A stretch of 64,000 bases of DNA, taken from Streptomyces sp. NK08204 (GTDB lineage Bacteria; Actinomycetota; Actinomycetes; Streptomycetales; Streptomycetaceae). The position numbers and the translations under genes are program-made. The DNA lies in contig NZ_JAINVF010000012.1 in the NCBI RefSeq assembly GCF_020400585.1, forward strand, positions 153,660 to 217,659, given 5' to 3'. This document shows positions 8,759 through 18,324 of the stretch, piece after piece; the first letter of the stretch is position 1, and each line of letters opens with the position of its first letter. The notes beneath the pieces are model-generated. The model saw nothing but the letters and a program-made list of their open reading frames with translations. It ran no database searches and was not told where the DNA came from.

Positions 8759-11700
8759 GTGCTCGATCGTCTTTCGCGTGCCCGCAAGCGTCGCCTCGCG
8801 CGCGCCGCCGTGCCGGTCACGGCCGCCGCGCTGTTGGTCGGGCTGCTGCCCGCGCAGTCCTTGGCACTGCCACCGGACCCGTCAAAGGCCGAGACCGGGC
8901 GCGAGACGCTGCAACTCGAGGCCCTCAAGCGCGATCTGCCGGTTCCCGGCGGCGTGTTCAGTCGCCGCTTGGCCTCGCTGAGGGCGGTGGAGGTAGCCAA
9001 GGAGCAGCTCAGTGCGCCGGCCGGCACGACGACCCCGCCGTCCGCCCTGCAGGGCTCCGTCACCTTCGGCTCGACCACGACGACGGCCTCCTTCCGGACG
9101 GCCGCGGCCACCGCCGAGCAGGCATCCCTGACCCCCGTCGACAGCCTCCCGGTCAGCCTCGGCCAGGCCGCCGACCAGCCCGCACCGAGCGGCACCTGGC
9201 AGGTCACCATCCCGGACCGCACCTCCGCCGTCAGCCAGGGCGTGGACGGCGCCGTGCTGGTCCTGCAGGCCCCCGACACCGGCGCGGTCCCCGTCTCCGT
9301 CAAGCTGGACTACTCCAAGTTCAAGAGCCTCTACGGCGCCGACTGGGCATCCCGCCTGCACTTCGTCCAGTTCCCCGACTGCTATCTGACGACCCCGGAC
9401 GACGAGGCGTGCCAGCAGTACGAGGAACTGGACACGACAAACGACACGGCGTCGGACTCCATCACCGCCACCGTCGACCCGGCGGCCGGCAGCACGGTCA
9501 CCCCGGCGACCGCGAAGTCCTCGCCCGCCACCGGATCCGGCGTGATCCAGGCGGCCTACCGGACGTCCACCTCGGCGACCCCGGCGGCAACCGGCAGCAG
9601 CACGGCCGTCGTCGGCGCGCTCGACTCGGGCGGCAGCGTCTCGGGCAGCGGGGCCGGCGGCAGCTTCAAGGCGACGCCGCTCACCTCCGACGGCAAGTGG
9701 GAGGCAGGGGGCTCCTCCGGGGCGTTCACCTGGTCCTACCCGCTGACCGTACCGAACCCGCCCGCGGGCCCCGCCCCCAAGATCTCCTTCAACTACAACT
9801 CCCAGACGGTGGACGGCCATACCGCCGTCTCCTCCCCGCAGGCATCCTGGATCGGCGAGGGCTGGTCGTACGACCCCGGCTACATCGAGCGCCGCTACCG
9901 CACCTGCAAGGACGACCGCAAGACGCTGAAGGCCGGCACGCCCAACAACACCGCGGACAAGGACAAGACCTCCGACCTGTGCTGGGTGTCGTACAACGCC
10001 GTGATGTCCCTGGCGGGCAAGACCACGGAACTGGTCCGCGACGCCGCCTCCGGCAGCAACCCCGAGACGGACAGCGAGCTCTACCGTCCCCAGCAGGACG
10101 ACGGCACCCGGGTCGAGCACCGCGTCGGCGGCAGCAACGACGACAACAACGGCGAGTACTGGGTGGTCACCACGCCCGACGGCACCCGGTACTACTACGG
10201 CCTGAACCACGTCGGCGGCGGCCACGCCGACACCAACTCGGTCTCCGCCGTCCCGGTCTTCGGCAACCACCCCGGCGAACCCTGCCACGCCGACACCTTC
10301 GCGGACTCACGCTGCGGCGCGGGCAAGCAACAGGCGTGGCGCTGGGGCCTGGACAAGGTGGTCGACGTCAACGGCAACGTCATGGTCGTCGACTGGAAGC
10401 AGGAGACGAACTACTACGCCGTCCGCAAGAAGACCAAGTCGCCTGAGCAGTACGACCGTTTCGCCTACCCGGCCTCGATCCAGTACGGCATGCGCACGGA
10501 CGACCTCACCCAGCCGTCCGCGACGGTGTACTTCGGGGTCAAGCAGCGCTGCCTGAAGTCCGAAACGGTCTGCACCGACGCCAACTTCGACAAGACCGAC
10601 GACCCCGGCTCCTACCGCCCCTGGTGGGACACCCCGGGCAACCTCAACTGCAAGTCCACGTCCAAGCTCTGCCCGCCCTTCCCGTCCTTCTGGACACAGA
10701 TGCGCCTGGACACGGTGACGACGAAGGCCGCCCGCGCCGGCCAGACCGGCCTCGGCAAGGTGGACGTGTACACGCTCCACCAGTCGTTCCCGGAGAACTG
10801 GTACGACACGTCCCCCGGCCTCTGGCTGGACTCCATCACACGTACCGGCTACGGCCCCGGCGACACCACCGGCACCCTTCAGTCCGAGGACGGCGTCAGC
10901 TTCGCGCCGTACCAGGTCGGCTCCACCTCGCCCCTGTCCAAGTGGCTGAAGGACCGCCAGCTGCCGAACCTGGTACGCAAGAGCAAGAGTGACGCAACCC
11001 CCGGCTTCACCCGCCCCCGGATCGGCACCGTCTCCACCGAGTACGGCGGCGACATCGAGGTCGAGTACAAGGGCGGCTGCCAGGTCGAACCCAGCGAGGA
11101 CAAGGGCAAGGACAACGGCACCTGCTTCCCGGTCCGCTGGTCGCCCGACACGGAACAGAGGACCCCGCCGAAGGCGTGGTTCAACAAGTACGTGATCGAC
11201 TCCGTGACCGAGACCGACAAGGTCACCTCGCACGGCAAGCCGATCGTCACCAAGTACACGTACGCCGGCGCCGCCTGGTCGAAGAGCGACGACGAGTTCA
11301 CGCGCCCCGCGCTGCGCACGTACAGCGACTGGCGCGGATACCGCCAGGTCACGGTGATCAAGGGCAGCAAGTCCAGTTCCGAGCAGGGCGACCCGCAGTC
11401 CCAGTCGTCCTCGACGACGCTCTACTTCCAGGGCACCGGCGGCGAGTTCAAGGACTCGACGAAAACCCGCACGCTGCTCGCGGATGACGCCCCCCAGTAC
11501 GCGGGCATGACGGCCGAGACCATCACCTACCGCGACTCCGACGGCCAGGCCCTCAAGCGCACCCTGAACTACCCCTGGTCCAAACAGACGGCGTCCCGCC
11601 CACGGGAGAACGAGGACGGAACCGACGCCGACCCGCTACTCGCCCATCGCACCGGCATCAAGCGGACGGATGCGATCCAGTACCTGGACAGCAGCGGCTA

Positions 11701-14700
11701 CACGAAAAGCAGCAGCGGCTACACGGAAAGCAGCAGCTGGCGGGGCGTCCGCACCCTCACCACCGTCGACGACACCTACGGTCTGCCGATCCAGGTGGAG
11801 ACGGCTGTCGTCACACCCGACGGCACCGGCGAGAAGCTGTCCGACCAGACCTGCACAGTGTCGTCGTACGTCCCCAACACCACAGCCTGGCTGATCGGCC
11901 TGCCCAAGGAGCAGCGCTCCACGGGCACCTCCTGCGCCGACTACGCCACCGCCGACCCGGCAACCCGGCTCAAGTCGGCGATGCGTTTCAGCTACGACAA
12001 GCTCGCCTACGGTGCCACGCCGACCAAGGGCATGGTCACCTCGATATCCGAGATCGACGGCGCCGGCACCTCGTACTCGGTCGCCGCCGACACGACGTAC
12101 GACGACCTGGGCCGCATCCGCACGGTCACCAGTCCGGGCGAGGGCACGACGGAGACGCAGTACACCCCCGCGACGGGTGGGCCGGTCACCCAGACCAGGA
12201 CGATCGACGCCCTGGACCACGCCACCACGACCACCTTCGACCCTGGCCGCGGCCTCCCCCTCACGGTCACCGACCCCAACGGCCGCGTGACCCGGAGCGA
12301 GTACGACGGCCTCGGCCGTCTGGTGAAGGGCTGGTCCGCGTCCCGTTCCTCCGACGGCCTCTCGCCCAACGTGGTGATCGACTACGACCCGGCGATCGCC
12401 ACGAGCAGCGTGAACCGCCCGGCCGCCATGACCGTCAAGACCCTCAAGGACGACGGCTCCTACGCCACTCAGGTCACCCTCTACGACGGCCTGATGCGTG
12501 AGGTGCAGAAGCAGACCGAGGCCCACGGCCCCGGCCGGATCATCGCGGACACGTCGTACGACGACCATGGTCTGGTCGACGAGCAGACCAGCGCGTACCT
12601 CGCGAAGGGCGACCCGGACACGGAACTCTTCGCTCCCAAGTCGAAGTACCTGATCCCCGCCTGGACCAAGCACCGCTACGACGGCCTGGAGCGCGAGGTC
12701 CGCGCGTCGGTCTACCAGGGCGGCGCCTACAAGTACGCGACCACCACCAGCTACGGCTTCACCAGCACGTACGTCGACCCGCCGGGTTCGACGACGCCCC
12801 GGATGCGGACGTACTACGACGCCCTCGGCCGCGTCACCTCCGTCAAGCACTACACGAAGGTCCTCTCCACCTCGACGATCGCCCGCTCGACGACGTACGG
12901 CTACGACGCCAGGGGCAACCGCAGCACCGTCACCGACACGGCGGGCAACGCCTGGTCGTACACGTACGACGCCCGCGGCCGGGTCACCTCCTCCACGGAC
13001 CCCGACACCGGAACGACGTCCACCTGGTACGACGCGGCGGACCGCCCCAACCACGTCAAGAACGCCCGACAGCAGGAGACGTTCACCGAGTACGACCTCC
13101 TCGGCCGCGTGCGGTACGTCCGCCAGGGCTCCGCCACCTCCACCCCCGTCACGGAGTACACCTACGACGACGCGCGCAGCGGAATCGGCAAGCCGGGCAG
13201 CTCCATCCGGCACACCGCCGACGGCGACTACATAGACCGCGTCGTCGGCTACGACGCCGACTACAACCCGATGGTCACCGAGACGACCATCCCGTCCAAC
13301 GCGATGACGACCGGTTTGTCCGGCACGTACAGCTACTCCTACGACTACACGCCCACCGGCAAGCTTCAGTCCGTCACGCTGCCCGCCGCCGGCGGCCTGG
13401 CGAGGGAAAAGGTCGTCACCCGCTACGACTCCGACGGCCTGCCGGAGACGACCTCCGGCCTGACCTGGTACACGACCGACGTCACGTACTCGCCCTACGG
13501 CGAACCCCTCCGCACCGTCTCCGGCTCCCAGCCGTACCGCCTCTGGACGACCAACTTCGTCGACCCGTCCACAGGCCGCCTCCAGCGCACGGTGACGGAC
13601 CGCGAGACCGACGGCCCGCACCGCATCGCGGACGGCTACTACGCCTACGACACGTCCGGCACGATCACCGCCAGCGCCCGCAAACTCAGCGAGTCGACGG
13701 GGGACACCTGGGACACCCAGTGCTTCACGTACGACGTGATGGGCGAGCTGGTGCACGCCTGGACGTCGTCGATCACACCGAACGGCAACGGCACGGGATG
13801 CAAGTCCGCAGACGGCACCACCTGGGGCTACCGCACGGACTACGCGACATCGTCGGGCCCGGCGACGGACGCGCCGGACGCGGCGACCGACACGACAAGC
13901 CCGGACAGCTCCCTGACCTCCACCCTCTCGGCAGCGGCCCCGGACACGACGACCGTCTCGACCGGCGCGACGGCCTACCGCCAGTCCTTCACCTTCGACT
14001 GGCTCGGCAACCGCGCCACGATGACCGACTGCAACACCTCGGACGCGTCGAAGAACGTCTCGTACACCTACGGCTACGGCAAGACGGTCACCGGCGGCGG
14101 CACGACCCAGCCGCACACGATGACGGCCGTCACCTCCAGCCCGGTCGGCAAGGGCAGCACCTACACCTACGACGCCACCGGCAACACCACGGTCCGCACC
14201 CTGCCCGCCACGACACAGAACCTGGTCTGGTCGGCGGAGAACAAGCTGGACTCCGTCACCGCCGACGGCAAGAAGACGACCTATGTCTACGACGCCGACG
14301 GCAACCGCCTGCTGGAGAACTCGTCGTCGGGCTCGACGCTCTACCTGGGCGCAACGGAACTGACGACGGACGCGACGGGCACCATCACCCGCGCCTCCCG
14401 CACCTACACCCAGGCCGGCGCCCCCACGGTGGTCCGCTCCACGACGAACGGCTCCACCACGGGCCACAAACTGAGCGTCCTGATAGCCGACCAACTGGGC
14501 ACGGCGAACACGTCGGTGGATCTGGCGAGCGGCCAGCCGGTAACTCGCCGCGCCTTCAAGCCGTACGGCGAACTCCGCGGCACCAAGCCGACGACATGGC
14601 CCAACAAGCGCACGTACCTCGGCGTGGGCATCGACGACACTGCCTCCGGCCTCACCCACATAGGCGCCCGCGAATACGACCAGAACTCGGGGCGTTTCCT

Positions 14701-16069
14701 GTCCGCGGACCCGGTCCTCGACATTGCAGATCCCCTGCAGATGAACGGGTACGCGTACAGCAACAACAGCCCCGTCGCGCACAGCGACCCGTCAGGTCTG
14801 TGTATGCGCGACATCTGCGGCGACGGCGTTCCCGTCGCGGGCGACCCGGAGCGCGCGGGCTACACAGGTCAGCGCAAGGGTGAGCACCCGTGTTCTTTCT
14901 GCAACGGCCCGCGCACCAGCTACAACTACGACCCAGCTGAGATTTTCCCCGGCGTCAAAGTAACGACGAACTGGAAACAGCGGAACGAGTTTATTCGCAT
15001 CTTCTATAGGTACGTGCACACCGCCGTCGGTACCAGTGGCATCGTGCCGGATTACCTGACCGACGGGACGACGAACCCTGAAGCTGGAGCGGAGCAACTC
15101 GGCTATTGGGGGGTGCAGGCCTGCTATGAAATAAGGTCGTGCCCATCAGGAGTGATGAATTACTTCCGCAAGATGTCCGTGGGGTTCGGCGGAAGAGTCA
15201 GCGGAATTGCGGGAAGTCCCTTCCGGCCTGGGGCGGAGACGCCGTCGACCGCCGGCAGCTCCAGCGTGCCTGGAAGAGGCTGTAAGTGCTTCCTGGCCGG
15301 CACTGACGTACTCATGGCTGACGGTTCGGCGAAGGACATCGAGGACGTCAAGCTCGGAGACAGGGTTCTGGCGACCGATCCGAAGACCGGTGAGACCGTT
15401 CCCAAAAAGGTGACTCGCCTCATTCGGACTGACGGCGACAAGTACTTCAACGAGCTGTCCATTGCCACGAAGAACGGCATCGAGAAGCTCACCGCGACAC
15501 ACGAGCACCCCTTCTGGTCCCCCTCCCAGCATGACTGGGTCCCGACCGGAAAGCTCGAGCCAGGGATGACGCTGCGCACCGACAAGGGCGACACGGTCAT
15601 TGTCACGGGCAACCGACCCTTCACGAAGCATGCGCGTACGTACAACCTGACGGTCGCGGACCTGCACACGTACTATGTGCTAGCGGGCGAGACTCCGGTT
15701 CTGGTTCATAATTCGAGTTGCCGCAGGGTCGCTGGGGGTGCACCCGGAAGTCGTCCAGGTAAACCATTCACCCGTGCGGGGAAACGGAAGGTCTGGGACG
15801 CCAATGCGGACGCGAATGGAGGAGTGCCGAAATGTGAGTTGTGTGGTGAGAATGTCGTCAGGCCTCAGCAGTCCAGGAGAGGCGTGACGCCGCCCGATAA
15901 TGAGGGGGCTGTCGATCACCGCGAGCCTCAGTCGCAAGGAGGCTCTGGAGACCCCAGCAATGGCGACCTTCTGTGTCGAGTGTGTAACAGTGAAATCAAG
16001 AACGACCTGTCGTATGCTGAGTTGTGGGAGCTGTTTGGAACCTTCCCGAACGGCGGAATACCAGGTTAG
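8759..16069 (+). CDS. RHS-repeat polymorphic toxin with Hint domain and C-terminal HNH nuclease
   Basis: A 2,436-residue secreted RHS/WapA-like protein. The GTG at 8759 has GGGGGG eight bases upstream and begins a twin-basic signal peptide ending near SLALPP; an upstream GTG at 8738 has no such site. After a long N-terminal region come many YD-type RHS repeats (YDGLGRL, YDARGRV, YDADGNR). The conserved core end is GAREYDQNSGRFLSADP with DPSGLC (codons to about 14805). A variable stretch follows, then a pretoxin Hint domain (Cys 2177 to His-Asn 2317-2318), then a 118-residue toxin with CELC (2359-2362), DH (2386-2387) and CRVC (2406-2409), the zinc-finger HNH pattern. Known RHS toxins encapsulate and release such tips into rivals; DNA as target is inferred from HNH. 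Confidence 0.92.
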   Translation: MLDRLSRARKRRLARAAVPVTAAALLVGLLPAQSLALPPDPSKAETGRETLQLEALKRDLPVPGGVFSRRLASLRAVEVAKEQLSAPAGTTTPPSALQGSVTFGSTTTTASFRTAAATAEQASLTPVDSLPVSLGQAADQPAPSGTWQVTIPDRTSAVSQGVDGAVLVLQAPDTGAVPVSVKLDYSKFKSLYGADWASRLHFVQFPDCYLTTPDDEACQQYEELDTTNDTASDSITATVDPAAGSTVTPATAKSSPATGSGVIQAAYRTSTSATPAATGSSTAVVGALDSGGSVSGSGAGGSFKATPLTSDGKWEAGGSSGAFTWSYPLTVPNPPAGPAPKISFNYNSQTVDGHTAVSSPQASWIGEGWSYDPGYIERRYRTCKDDRKTLKAGTPNNTADKDKTSDLCWVSYNAVMSLAGKTTELVRDAASGSNPETDSELYRPQQDDGTRVEHRVGGSNDDNNGEYWVVTTPDGTRYYYGLNHVGGGHADTNSVSAVPVFGNHPGEPCHADTFADSRCGAGKQQAWRWGLDKVVDVNGNVMVVDWKQETNYYAVRKKTKSPEQYDRFAYPASIQYGMRTDDLTQPSATVYFGVKQRCLKSETVCTDANFDKTDDPGSYRPWWDTPGNLNCKSTSKLCPPFPSFWTQMRLDTVTTKAARAGQTGLGKVDVYTLHQSFPENWYDTSPGLWLDSITRTGYGPGDTTGTLQSEDGVSFAPYQVGSTSPLSKWLKDRQLPNLVRKSKSDATPGFTRPRIGTVSTEYGGDIEVEYKGGCQVEPSEDKGKDNGTCFPVRWSPDTEQRTPPKAWFNKYVIDSVTETDKVTSHGKPIVTKYTYAGAAWSKSDDEFTRPALRTYSDWRGYRQVTVIKGSKSSSEQGDPQSQSSSTTLYFQGTGGEFKDSTKTRTLLADDAPQYAGMTAETITYRDSDGQALKRTLNYPWSKQTASRPRENEDGTDADPLLAHRTGIKRTDAIQYLDSSGYTKSSSGYTESSSWRGVRTLTTVDDTYGLPIQVETAVVTPDGTGEKLSDQTCTVSSYVPNTTAWLIGLPKEQRSTGTSCADYATADPATRLKSAMRFSYDKLAYGATPTKGMVTSISEIDGAGTSYSVAADTTYDDLGRIRTVTSPGEGTTETQYTPATGGPVTQTRTIDALDHATTTTFDPGRGLPLTVTDPNGRVTRSEYDGLGRLVKGWSASRSSDGLSPNVVIDYDPAIATSSVNRPAAMTVKTLKDDGSYATQVTLYDGLMREVQKQTEAHGPGRIIADTSYDDHGLVDEQTSAYLAKGDPDTELFAPKSKYLIPAWTKHRYDGLEREVRASVYQGGAYKYATTTSYGFTSTYVDPPGSTTPRMRTYYDALGRVTSVKHYTKVLSTSTIARSTTYGYDARGNRSTVTDTAGNAWSYTYDARGRVTSSTDPDTGTTSTWYDAADRPNHVKNARQQETFTEYDLLGRVRYVRQGSATSTPVTEYTYDDARSGIGKPGSSIRHTADGDYIDRVVGYDADYNPMVTETTIPSNAMTTGLSGTYSYSYDYTPTGKLQSVTLPAAGGLAREKVVTRYDSDGLPETTSGLTWYTTDVTYSPYGEPLRTVSGSQPYRLWTTNFVDPSTGRLQRTVTDRETDGPHRIADGYYAYDTSGTITASARKLSESTGDTWDTQCFTYDVMGELVHAWTSSITPNGNGTGCKSADGTTWGYRTDYATSSGPATDAPDAATDTTSPDSSLTSTLSAAAPDTTTVSTGATAYRQSFTFDWLGNRATMTDCNTSDASKNVSYTYGYGKTVTGGGTTQPHTMTAVTSSPVGKGSTYTYDATGNTTVRTLPATTQNLVWSAENKLDSVTADGKKTTYVYDADGNRLLENSSSGSTLYLGATELTTDATGTITRASRTYTQAGAPTVVRSTTNGSTTGHKLSVLIADQLGTANTSVDLASGQPVTRRAFKPYGELRGTKPTTWPNKRTYLGVGIDDTASGLTHIGAREYDQNSGRFLSADPVLDIADPLQMNGYAYSNNSPVAHSDPSGLCMRDICGDGVPVAGDPERAGYTGQRKGEHPCSFCNGPRTSYNYDPAEIFPGVKVTTNWKQRNEFIRIFYRYVHTAVGTSGIVPDYLTDGTTNPEAGAEQLGYWGVQACYEIRSCPSGVMNYFRKMSVGFGGRVSGIAGSPFRPGAETPSTAGSSSVPGRGCKCFLAGTDVLMADGSAKDIEDVKLGDRVLATDPKTGETVPKKVTRLIRTDGDKYFNELSIATKNGIEKLTATHEHPFWSPSQHDWVPTGKLEPGMTLRTDKGDTVIVTGNRPFTKHARTYNLTVADLHTYYVLAGETPVLVHNSSCRRVAGGAPGSRPGKPFTRAGKRKVWDANADANGGVPKCELCGENVVRPQQSRRGVTPPDNEGAVDHREPQSQGGSGDPSNGDLLCRVCNSEIKNDLSYAELWELFGTFPNGGIPG
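11690..11731 (+). repeat. 21-bp tandem duplication inside the RHS gene
   Basis: Two 21-bp units encode SSGYTKS and SSGYTES back to back and differ by one base, followed by a partial third unit. The duplication is in frame and probably arose by slippage. Confidence 0.8.
15281..15712 (+). other. Hint (intein-like) self-cleavage domain of the RHS toxin
   Basis: The segment opens with CKCFLAGTDVLMADG and ends VLVHN before Ser, the start and end signatures of pretoxin Hint domains. An internal THEHPFW block supplies the conserved His. By homology it would cut the chain at Asn 2318 and free the nuclease tip. It joins the conserved RHS shell to the exchangeable toxin. Confidence 0.85.
15713..16069 (+). 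other. HNH nuclease toxin tip
   Basis: 118 codons after the Hint cleavage point. The layout GKPFTRAGKRKVWDAN, CELC, GVTPPDNEGAVDH, CRVCN is that of the HNH toxins common at RHS and ESX effector C-termini. Codon use is visibly less GC-biased than in the RHS shell (for example TGT, GAG/GAA and AAT codons), which fits an exchanged cassette. Confidence 0.8.
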
Positions 16070-16081
16070 GAGCCGGAGTCG

Positions 16082-16399
16082 ATGAACGATGAGTCTTTCC
16101 GTGCGGTGGACCATAGTGCCGTCGTGGCGCCTGGTCTGGCTGGCGTCGTGCAACGCACGATTATCAAGGGTGAACTGCCAGCGCTGATTGTGGTGCACGA
16201 CGATGAAGGGGACTGGCTTATCGGCGATGGGGTTAATGATCCAAACGAAGACGGCGCTTGCGGTATCTACCACCTGGGTCATGTCGTGAGTTTGGATGCG
16301 AGCCTGGCGGAAGTTATGAATCTTCCGATTGGGTATGCGGCCACGCGTGAATCGAAATTGTCGCCCTGGGAAATCTCCCCTTGGGAGTATGGCGACTAG
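16082..16399 (+). CDS. Probable immunity protein for the HNH toxin
   Basis: A 105-residue acidic protein starting 12 bp after the toxin stop, on the same strand, with GGAG-like sequence before the ATG. It has no signal peptide or membrane segment, as expected for a cytoplasmic antitoxin. Notable segments are VVHDDEGDWLIGDG and YHLGHVVSLD. I do not recognise a named family; a DUF2185-like immunity protein is possible but unproven. The role comes from position: polymorphic toxins are normally followed at once by their immunity gene. Its base composition matches the toxin tip rather than the RHS shell. Confidence 0.7.
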   Translation: MNDESFRAVDHSAVVAPGLAGVVQRTIIKGELPALIVVHDDEGDWLIGDGVNDPNEDGACGIYHLGHVVSLDASLAEVMNLPIGYAATRESKLSPWEISPWEYGD

Positions 16400-16409
16400 G
16401 TTGAATTTC

Positions 16410-16446
16410 CTGACGGTCCTGGCCAGTTCTTTGGTCGGGCCGTCAG
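16410..16446 (+). terminator. Hairpin after the immunity gene
   Basis: CTGACGGTCC (16410-16419) pairs with GGGCCGTCAG (16437-16446), with one G-U pair, 11 bases beyond the immunity stop codon. Confidence 0.6.
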
Positions 16447-16501
16447 AGTGGTTACTTTTGAATTACACCCGTTGGCCCGCTCCAGCCTTGGCTGATTCTA
16501 A

Positions 16502-16894
16502 TTGATCAAGCTGGACACGAAGAATCGGCCTGAGCCGGATATCGTCGTCTTTCCGGCCGAGGCGGTCACCGGGCCCGATCAGACGTGGTACCGGGCCGAA
16601 GACATTCTCCTGGCCGTCGAGGTCGTCTCGGACGACTCCCGCGAGCGTGATCGCGAGGTCAAGCCCCGCAAGTACGCTGCGGCTGGTGTGCCGCATTTCT
16701 GGCGGGTGGAGAAGGACGAAGAGGCGGGACTGCCCGTCGTCTACGTCTATGAAATCGACCCGGCCACCAACGCCTATGCCCTCACCGGCATCTTCCACGA
16801 CCGGCTCAAGCTCTCCGTCCCCTTCGACATCGACATCGACCTGACCGCGATCAACGAGCGACCGGGGCGTCGGCTGGAGGAGAGGGAGAGCTGA
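16502..16894 (+). pseudogene. Uma2-family endonuclease-like gene, N-terminal part missing
   Basis: About 130 codons matching only the second part of an Uma2 protein: PDIVVFPAEA, then AVEVVSDDSRERDREVKPRKYAAAGVPHFW, the catalytic-core region of the family. The first 60-70 residues expected of a full Uma2 protein of about 190 residues are absent. The only upstream initiators are a weak TTG at 16502 without a clear ribosome site. It lies between the immunity terminator and the convergent FG-GAP gene, so insertion of the toxin cassette may have truncated it. Confidence 0.65.
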
Positions 16895-16901
16895 GAGGGC
16901 T

Positions 16902-18272
16902 CTACTGCGGGAAACCGGGGGTCAGCTTGATCTCCGTCGCGCCGGTCGTCGTGATGCCGGTCGTGCCTCCCCGGAGCAGGACGCTGGGGCGGTAGTAGTC
17001 GGCGGACACCAGCAGGTCGGCGTCGCCGTCCCGGTCGAAGTCGCGCAGGCGGGCGTAGGTGCCGAACTGCTCGCCCTGCGTCGCGCTGCCCGGTACGCCG
17101 GCCGTGGCGCGGGAGAACCACTGGGAGCCGGTGCCGGTCAGGCCGTGCGTGCCGCCCCGCAGGATGTGGACGCCGCCCGCCTCCTTGAGCGTGCCGACGG
17201 TCTCCCCGGGCACGCCCACCGCCAGGTCCGGGTAGCCGTCGTGGTTGGTGTCGCCGGCGGAGAGGGCGGCGCCGAAGTCGTCGTGGGCCGTGGCGGCGGT
17301 GGCCACGCCCGACGTGGACTGGGTGAGGCGGTACGACGTGGCCGGGCCGGTGGAGCCGCCGCGCAGGACGACGACGGAGCCCGCGCCGTTGTTGTACCTG
17401 GTGTCGCCGACCGCCAGGTCCCCGTAGCCGTCCTTGTCGAAGTCCGCGATGACGCCGGTCGGGCTGTAGTCGGGGGAGGTGGCGTTGTACGTCGTGTACT
17501 TGCCCGGCGTGATGGTGGTGCCGCCGCGCAGGAACCAGGCGGCCTGGGTCATCTTGTCGTTCGTGTAGCCCTGGCCGAGGACGTACAGGTCGGTCGCCTT
17601 GTCGGCCGTGACCTTGCCGGCGACGAGGGCAGTCGGCTCCAGGATGTCGGAGTACTCGTGCTTGGTGACCGGGCCCGTCGTGCCCGTCTGCGAGAAGCCG
17701 CCGCGGTAGATGTAGATGGTGCCCACCCCGTCGGCGACGGCCAGGTCCGCCTTGCCGTCGCCGTTGAAGTCGCCGGATGCGAGGGCCGCGCCGAAACCGT
17801 AGTCGGAACGGGCCGTGACGGGGATGCGGGTGGCCTTCGTACCCAGGCCCGAGGCGGCGCCCCACAGGATGGTGACCGCGCCCGCACCGGCCTTCGTACC
17901 CACCATCTCGCTGCGGTCGCCGACGGCGAGGTCGGCGTATCCGTCGCGGTTGAAGTCCGCCTTCGCCAGCTGGTCGCCGAAGCCGTCGCCGTAGCCTCCG
18001 GCGTCGCCGGCCGTCCCGGGGATGTTGGGGCTGTCCTGCGTGAACGTCTTTGTCGTGGTGCCGGGGCCCGTCGCCGTGCCGTAGGTGACGGTGACCTCAC
18101 CGGCCCAGCCGGACGCGTAGTCCCGGTAGCCGTCCCCGTTGAAGTCGTCGGCGTACTTGGCGGGTGCGGTCACCGCGGTCGCCGACGAAGTCGAGAGGAT
18201 CAGCAGTCCGCCGGTCAGCGCGACGGCCGTCGCCGTCGCGAGAGCCAGGCGGAGATTCCTGCGCTTGAACAT
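16902..18272 (-). CDS. Secreted FG-GAP/VCBS repeat protein (integrin-alpha-like propeller)
   Basis: A 456-residue exported protein. The ATG at 18272 has GGAG close upstream and begins a signal peptide (MFKRRNLRLALATATAVAL, cleaved near SATAV). The rest is a propeller of about seven FG-GAP blades, each with a calcium-loop signature such as DDFNGDGYRDYA, ADFNRDGYADLAVG, GDFNGDGKADLAV, ADFDKDGYGDLAVG and GDTNHDGYPDLAVG. No catalytic domain is attached. FG-GAP proteins are usually adhesive or structural surface proteins, and the ligand is unknown. It lies 52 bp downstream of an Uma2 gene on the same strand. Confidence 0.88.
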   Translation of the reverse strand: MFKRRNLRLALATATAVALTGGLLILSTSSATAVTAPAKYADDFNGDGYRDYASGWAGEVTVTYGTATGPGTTTKTFTQDSPNIPGTAGDAGGYGDGFGDQLAKADFNRDGYADLAVGDRSEMVGTKAGAGAVTILWGAASGLGTKATRIPVTARSDYGFGAALASGDFNGDGKADLAVADGVGTIYIYRGGFSQTGTTGPVTKHEYSDILEPTALVAGKVTADKATDLYVLGQGYTNDKMTQAAWFLRGGTTITPGKYTTYNATSPDYSPTGVIADFDKDGYGDLAVGDTRYNNGAGSVVVLRGGSTGPATSYRLTQSTSGVATAATAHDDFGAALSAGDTNHDGYPDLAVGVPGETVGTLKEAGGVHILRGGTHGLTGTGSQWFSRATAGVPGSATQGEQFGTYARLRDFDRDGDADLLVSADYYRPSVLLRGGTTGITTTGATEIKLTPGFPQ

Positions 18273-18324
18273 GCGTCTCCTGTGTGCGAACTGTGTGTGC
18301 ACTGTGGAGACAGCTGAGGGAGCG

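Noticed and set aside
11636..14782. A 1,048-codon open frame on the minus strand across the RHS gene.
   Set aside because: It is a shadow of the RHS coding frame: Arg/Val/Gly-rich with no domains, and GC-rich opposite strands often stay open.
17145..18317. A 390-codon plus-strand frame opposite the FG-GAP protein.
   Set aside because: The minus strand encodes regular calcium-loop blades with a signal peptide; the plus frame is its shadow.
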